Positions 62,201 through 64,000 of a stretch of DNA of 64,000 nt are shown here, in pieces (position 1 is the first letter of the stretch; each line of letters opens with the position of its first letter). This DNA comes from G965200765 sp965203865 (GTDB lineage: Bacteria > Pseudomonadota > Gammaproteobacteria > Arenicellales > JAJDZL01): positions 2,666,001-2,730,000 of the forward strand of contig OZ241916.1 in NCBI GenBank assembly GCA_965203865.1. The letters are read 5' to 3'. The notes beneath the pieces are model-generated. The model worked only from the letters and a program-made list of their open reading frames with translations. It was not told the origin of the DNA and did no database searches. The translations under genes were made by a program, and so were the position numbers.

Positions 62201-64000
62201 GCATTGCTCAGCGTGACCGTCAATGTCTCGTTCGCCTCGTGCATCGTGTCCCCCAACACCGAAACGGTAATCGTCTGGCTCGTCACACCCGCCGCAAACG
62301 TCAGCGTCCCCGAGACCGCCGTGTAGTCGGTACCGGCAGTCGCACCGTTCGTAGCCCCGTCCGAACTGGCGTAGTCGACCGTGTACTGCGAATTGCCCGC
62401 ACCGCTCAGCGTCACTGTGAACGTCATGTTCACCGAGCCAGTGTCGCCCTCCGTCGCGCTCGCATTGCCGATCGAAAATTTCGGGTCGTCGTCCGTGATT
62501 GTACCAGTGCCGCTTGATGTCCCGATCTCTGCATTGCCGGTCGCATCGCTCAGTGCAACCACCACCGTCTCGCCCGCGCCCTCGTCGGTCGTGTCCCCTG
62601 TCACCGACACCATGAACGTCTTGCTCGTATCCCCGGCCGCAAACGTCAATGTGGTAGCCGAGATCGCCGTGAAGTCGGTCCCCGCAGTCGCCGTGCCCGC
62701 AGTTGCAGTCGCATAGTCCACTGTCGTAGCCTGGTAGCTGGCCGGACTCAGTGTCACTGTGAACTCCAGATTCGTCGTGCTGCTGTCGCCCTCCACCACG
62801 CTCGGCGAGTTGATCGAAAAGCTGGGTGTGTCGTCGTCCGTGATCGTGCCGGTGCCGCTGGCTGTCACAATGTCCGCACCCGAGGCGCTGCTCAGCGTGA
62901 CGATCACGGTCTCGTTCGCCTCGTTGATCGTGTCGCCCGTCACCGACACCGTGATTGTCTTGCTTGTTTCGTTCGCCGCAAACGTCAGCGTGGTGCTGGC
63001 GGCCAGCGCCGTGAAGTCGGTGCCCGACGTCGCCGTGCCGCCCGTGCGGGCGTAGTTCACCGTCACCTGAGATGCCGATGCCGGATCCAGCGTCACCGTG
63101 AAAACCAGGTTCACCGACCCGCTGTCGCCCTCCGTCACGCTCGGCGAGTCGATCGCAAGGCCTGAATCGTCGTTGGTGATCGTGCCGGTGCCGGTCGCCG
63201 TCGAAATGTTTGTGCCCGTCGACGCGCCGCTCAGCGTGATCACCACCGTCTCGTCCGCTTCGTGCGACGTGTCCCCTGTCACTGACACCGTAATCGTCTG
63301 GGTCGTCGTCCCCGCCGTAAACGTCAGCGTGTTGCTGGCGGACAGCGCCGTGTAGTCGGTCCCCGACGTCGCCGTGCCGGTGCCTGCATCCGCATAGTTC
63401 ACCGTCACCTGGGTCGCCGACGCCGGACTCAGCGTCACCGTGAACACCAGGTTCGCCGAGCCGCTGTTGCCTTCCACAACGCTCGGCGAGTTGATCGAGA
63501 AGTTCGGCGTGTCGTTGTCCGTAATCGTGCCGGTGCCGGTGGCCGTCGCAATCCCCGCGCCCGACGTCGCATCGCTCAGCGTGACCACCACCGTCTCGTT
63601 CAATTCGTTCGCCGTGTCGCCGGTCACCGATACTGTAATCGTCCGGCTCGTGGTCCCCGCCGGAAACGTCAGCGTGCCGGAGACCGCCGTATAGTCGGTG
63701 CCGGCCGTCGCGCCGTTCGTGGAACCGTCCGAACTGGCGTAGTCGACCGTCAGCTGCGACGAGCTCGACGCGCTCAGCGTCACCGTGAACACCAGGTTCA
63801 CCGAATTGCTGTCGGCTTCCGTCACCGTCGGCGAATCGATCGAGAATTTCGGGTCGTCGTCCATGATCGTGCCGGTGCCGGTCGCTGTCGCAATCCCGGT
63901 GCCGGCCGTCGCATTGCTCAACGTGAGCACCACTGTCTCGTTCCCTTCATCCACCGTGTCCCCCGTCACCGACACGGTAATCGTCTCGCTCGTGCTGTTC
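59281..64000 (-). CDS. large Calx-beta repeat surface protein with barrel-like domain, truncated at the window edge
   Basis: More than 1,570 residues; the frame is open through the right edge, so the N-terminus lies outside. It holds nine complete and one partial Calx-beta repeats of about 110 residues, each with a D-S-P-S-V-x-E-G-D start, a TVNYADAG strand, a TITVSVTGD strand and a TGTITxDDxP end; the acidic positions bind calcium in known Calx-beta domains. After the repeats a VDVPTIDVPSVDVP linker leads to the same barrel-like domain as the paralogue, ending HRVMLTGRMNW. The type is consistent with a cell-surface adhesin or autotransporter-like protein; secretion route not proven. Confidence 0.87.
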   Translation of the reverse strand, partial: NSTSETITVSVTGDTVDEGNETVVLTLSNATAGTGIATATGTGTIMDDDPKFSIDSPTVTEADSNSVNLVFTVTLSASSSSQLTVDYASSDGSTNGATAGTDYTAVSGTLTFPAGTTSRTITVSVTGDTANELNETVVVTLSDATSGAGIATATGTGTITDNDTPNFSINSPSVVEGNSGSANLVFTVTLSPASATQVTVNYADAGTGTATSGTDYTALSASNTLTFTAGTTTQTITVSVTGDTSHEADETVVITLSGASTGTNISTATGTGTITNDDSGLAIDSPSVTEGDSGSVNLVFTVTLDPASASQVTVNYARTGGTATSGTDFTALAASTTLTFAANETSKTITVSVTGDTINEANETVIVTLSSASGADIVTASGTGTITDDDTPSFSINSPSVVEGDSSTTNLEFTVTLSPASYQATTVDYATATAGTATAGTDFTAISATTLTFAAGDTSKTFMVSVTGDTTDEGAGETVVVALSDATGNAEIGTSSGTGTITDDDPKFSIGNASATEGDTGSVNMTFTVTLSGAGNSQYTVDYASSDGATNGATAGTDYTAVSGTLTFAAGVTSQTITVSVLGDTMHEANETLTVTLSNASAGTAVATASGTGTITDNDTPSFSIDSPSVAEGDSSTTNLTFTVTLSPASAIQETVNYADAGTGTATSGTDYTALASSTTLTFAAGTTTQTFTVTVSGDATYESDETVVITLSGASSGTNISTASGTGTITNDDPGLSIADASVTEGDSSSVNLVFTVTMSPASSSQVTVNYARTGGTATSGTDFTALAASTTLTFEPGETSKTITVSVTGDTVNEPDETVVVTLSSPSGADIVTASATGTIRDNDTPGFSIDSPSMAEGDDGDSNDLVFTVSLSPASYQDVTVNYAVTGGTATSVTDYTAVAASSLSFNAGDTSKTITVSVTGDLAFEPNETVVVTLSGASAGTAIATSSGTGTITNDDPGISIDSPTVEEVDEDETVTLTFTVTLAPAPTAPVTVDYADAGTGTAESGVDYAAIAGGTLTFAANVTTQTIEVSVIGDILSEPDETVVVTLSNPNPSYTLVAASGTGTITDNDELVQDELDMEIVAEVAREVTTSVVAAVSSRVASVVGGAAVAPPVVNAPVDVPTIDVPSVDVPATGGFANSGLLSILARAVKHDRERDRGLERSEMSLYRSLDGASFVYSPSALGATGSAGASGGGHSGILTVWGSVDYRKMSGSGEGALTWDGELASLNIGTDTLSESGILVGVAVGASKGSFGYRGSIGGTGGVLKMRVKTLNPYVGWSLSESASLWAAVGYGRGKISYNDEDTEAASSKMKLASAAFGGRYRLFSASGSADGRLVQVDLKGEAWGLQNEVEGDAQRPMGSKSRAQGMRIAIERHRSGVLESGASLVLSGEAGVRWDGGDGDTGTGFEMGGAASYGNSATGMKVVATARVLVDHESDRKEWGAGLTVGCRVDGRETGMTYRSSLSHGQAESGVDSLWDSSAVSRASSGENSLATRLDAEVGYRLYGSSGLHTPYVGFGAEDGSRRDYRVGMRYSSGSAISSGLEFERREASSKRPDHRVMLTGRMNW
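60780..64000 (-). repeat. tandem Calx-beta repeat array (~330-bp period)
   Basis: The DNA of the second Calx-beta gene repeats with a period near 330 bp, for example gtgatcgtgccggtgccgct-type segments recurring at each TGTITxDD boundary. Ten units are visible; copies differ enough that they are old, but short runs of identity could support recombination and changes in copy number. Confidence 0.85.

Noticed and set aside
57985..63694. Long plus-strand open frames opposite the Calx-beta genes
   Set aside because: They are antisense shadows produced by the periodic, GC-rich coding sequence; their products are low-complexity repeats with no start signals.
60780..64000. Regularly spaced repeats that might suggest a CRISPR array
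   Set aside because: The period is about 330 bp, the units are divergent and wholly coding, and they translate as Calx-beta domains.

Overview
The window looks like a chromosome segment of an uncultured, moderately AT-rich marine or host-associated gammaproteobacterium. The main evidence is gene order: ubiI/ubiH, pepP and ygfB lie together, and zapA, a 6S RNA and ygfA follow in the classic gammaproteobacterial arrangement with the TIGR02449 gene in front. dsbD, tlpA, aroQ, accB and accC form another typical order. Against this, heme precursor synthesis is by 5-aminolevulinate synthase, the route typical of Alphaproteobacteria.

Layout. 1-6.1 kb: a truncated small membrane protein, then genes for methylated-amine catabolism (MttB-like methyltransferase, UMF1-type transporter, dimethylglycine/sarcosine dehydrogenase-like flavoprotein). 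6.2-11.1 kb: a restriction-modification pair set between two copies of a roughly 600-bp direct repeat. The repeat holds the 3' end of a BtuF-like gene and the tail of an older, dead DNA methyltransferase. 11-22.9 kb: housekeeping and metabolic genes (Rieske oxygenase, pyroglutamyl peptidase, ALA synthase, aroQ-accB-accC, tlpA-dsbD, a second BtuF-like protein, fxsA). 23-32.3 kb: two iron-regulated operons with near-identical Fur-box promoters, one encoding imelysin / di-heme / imelysin / DUF1513 proteins and the other a ferric-iron ABC importer lacking its ATPase, followed by a desaturase. 32.3-38.6 kb: a cobalamin riboswitch and a complete B12 import operon (btuB-btuF-btuC-btuD) with its own tonB, followed by DUF169 and fur. 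40.3-49.7 kb: the ubi/pepP/ygfB region, split by an inserted block with an unrecognised two-gene soluble/four-helix-membrane module, then stomatin/NfeD. 49.9-55.4 kb: icd, alkA-like, an OmpA-like protein, the zapA/6S/ygfA block and an EVE protein. 55.7-64 kb: two tandem, visibly GC-richer paralogues encoding Calx-beta repeats and a C-terminal outer-membrane-barrel-like domain, with homopolymeric G tracts at and upstream of one start, which suggests phase variation.

The strongest candidates for something new are the restriction-modification insertion with its long target duplication, layered on an older methyltransferase relic; the unknown two-gene module between ubiH and ubiI; and the G-tract-controlled repeat protein pair. 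No tRNA, rRNA, CRISPR array or intact insertion sequence was seen.
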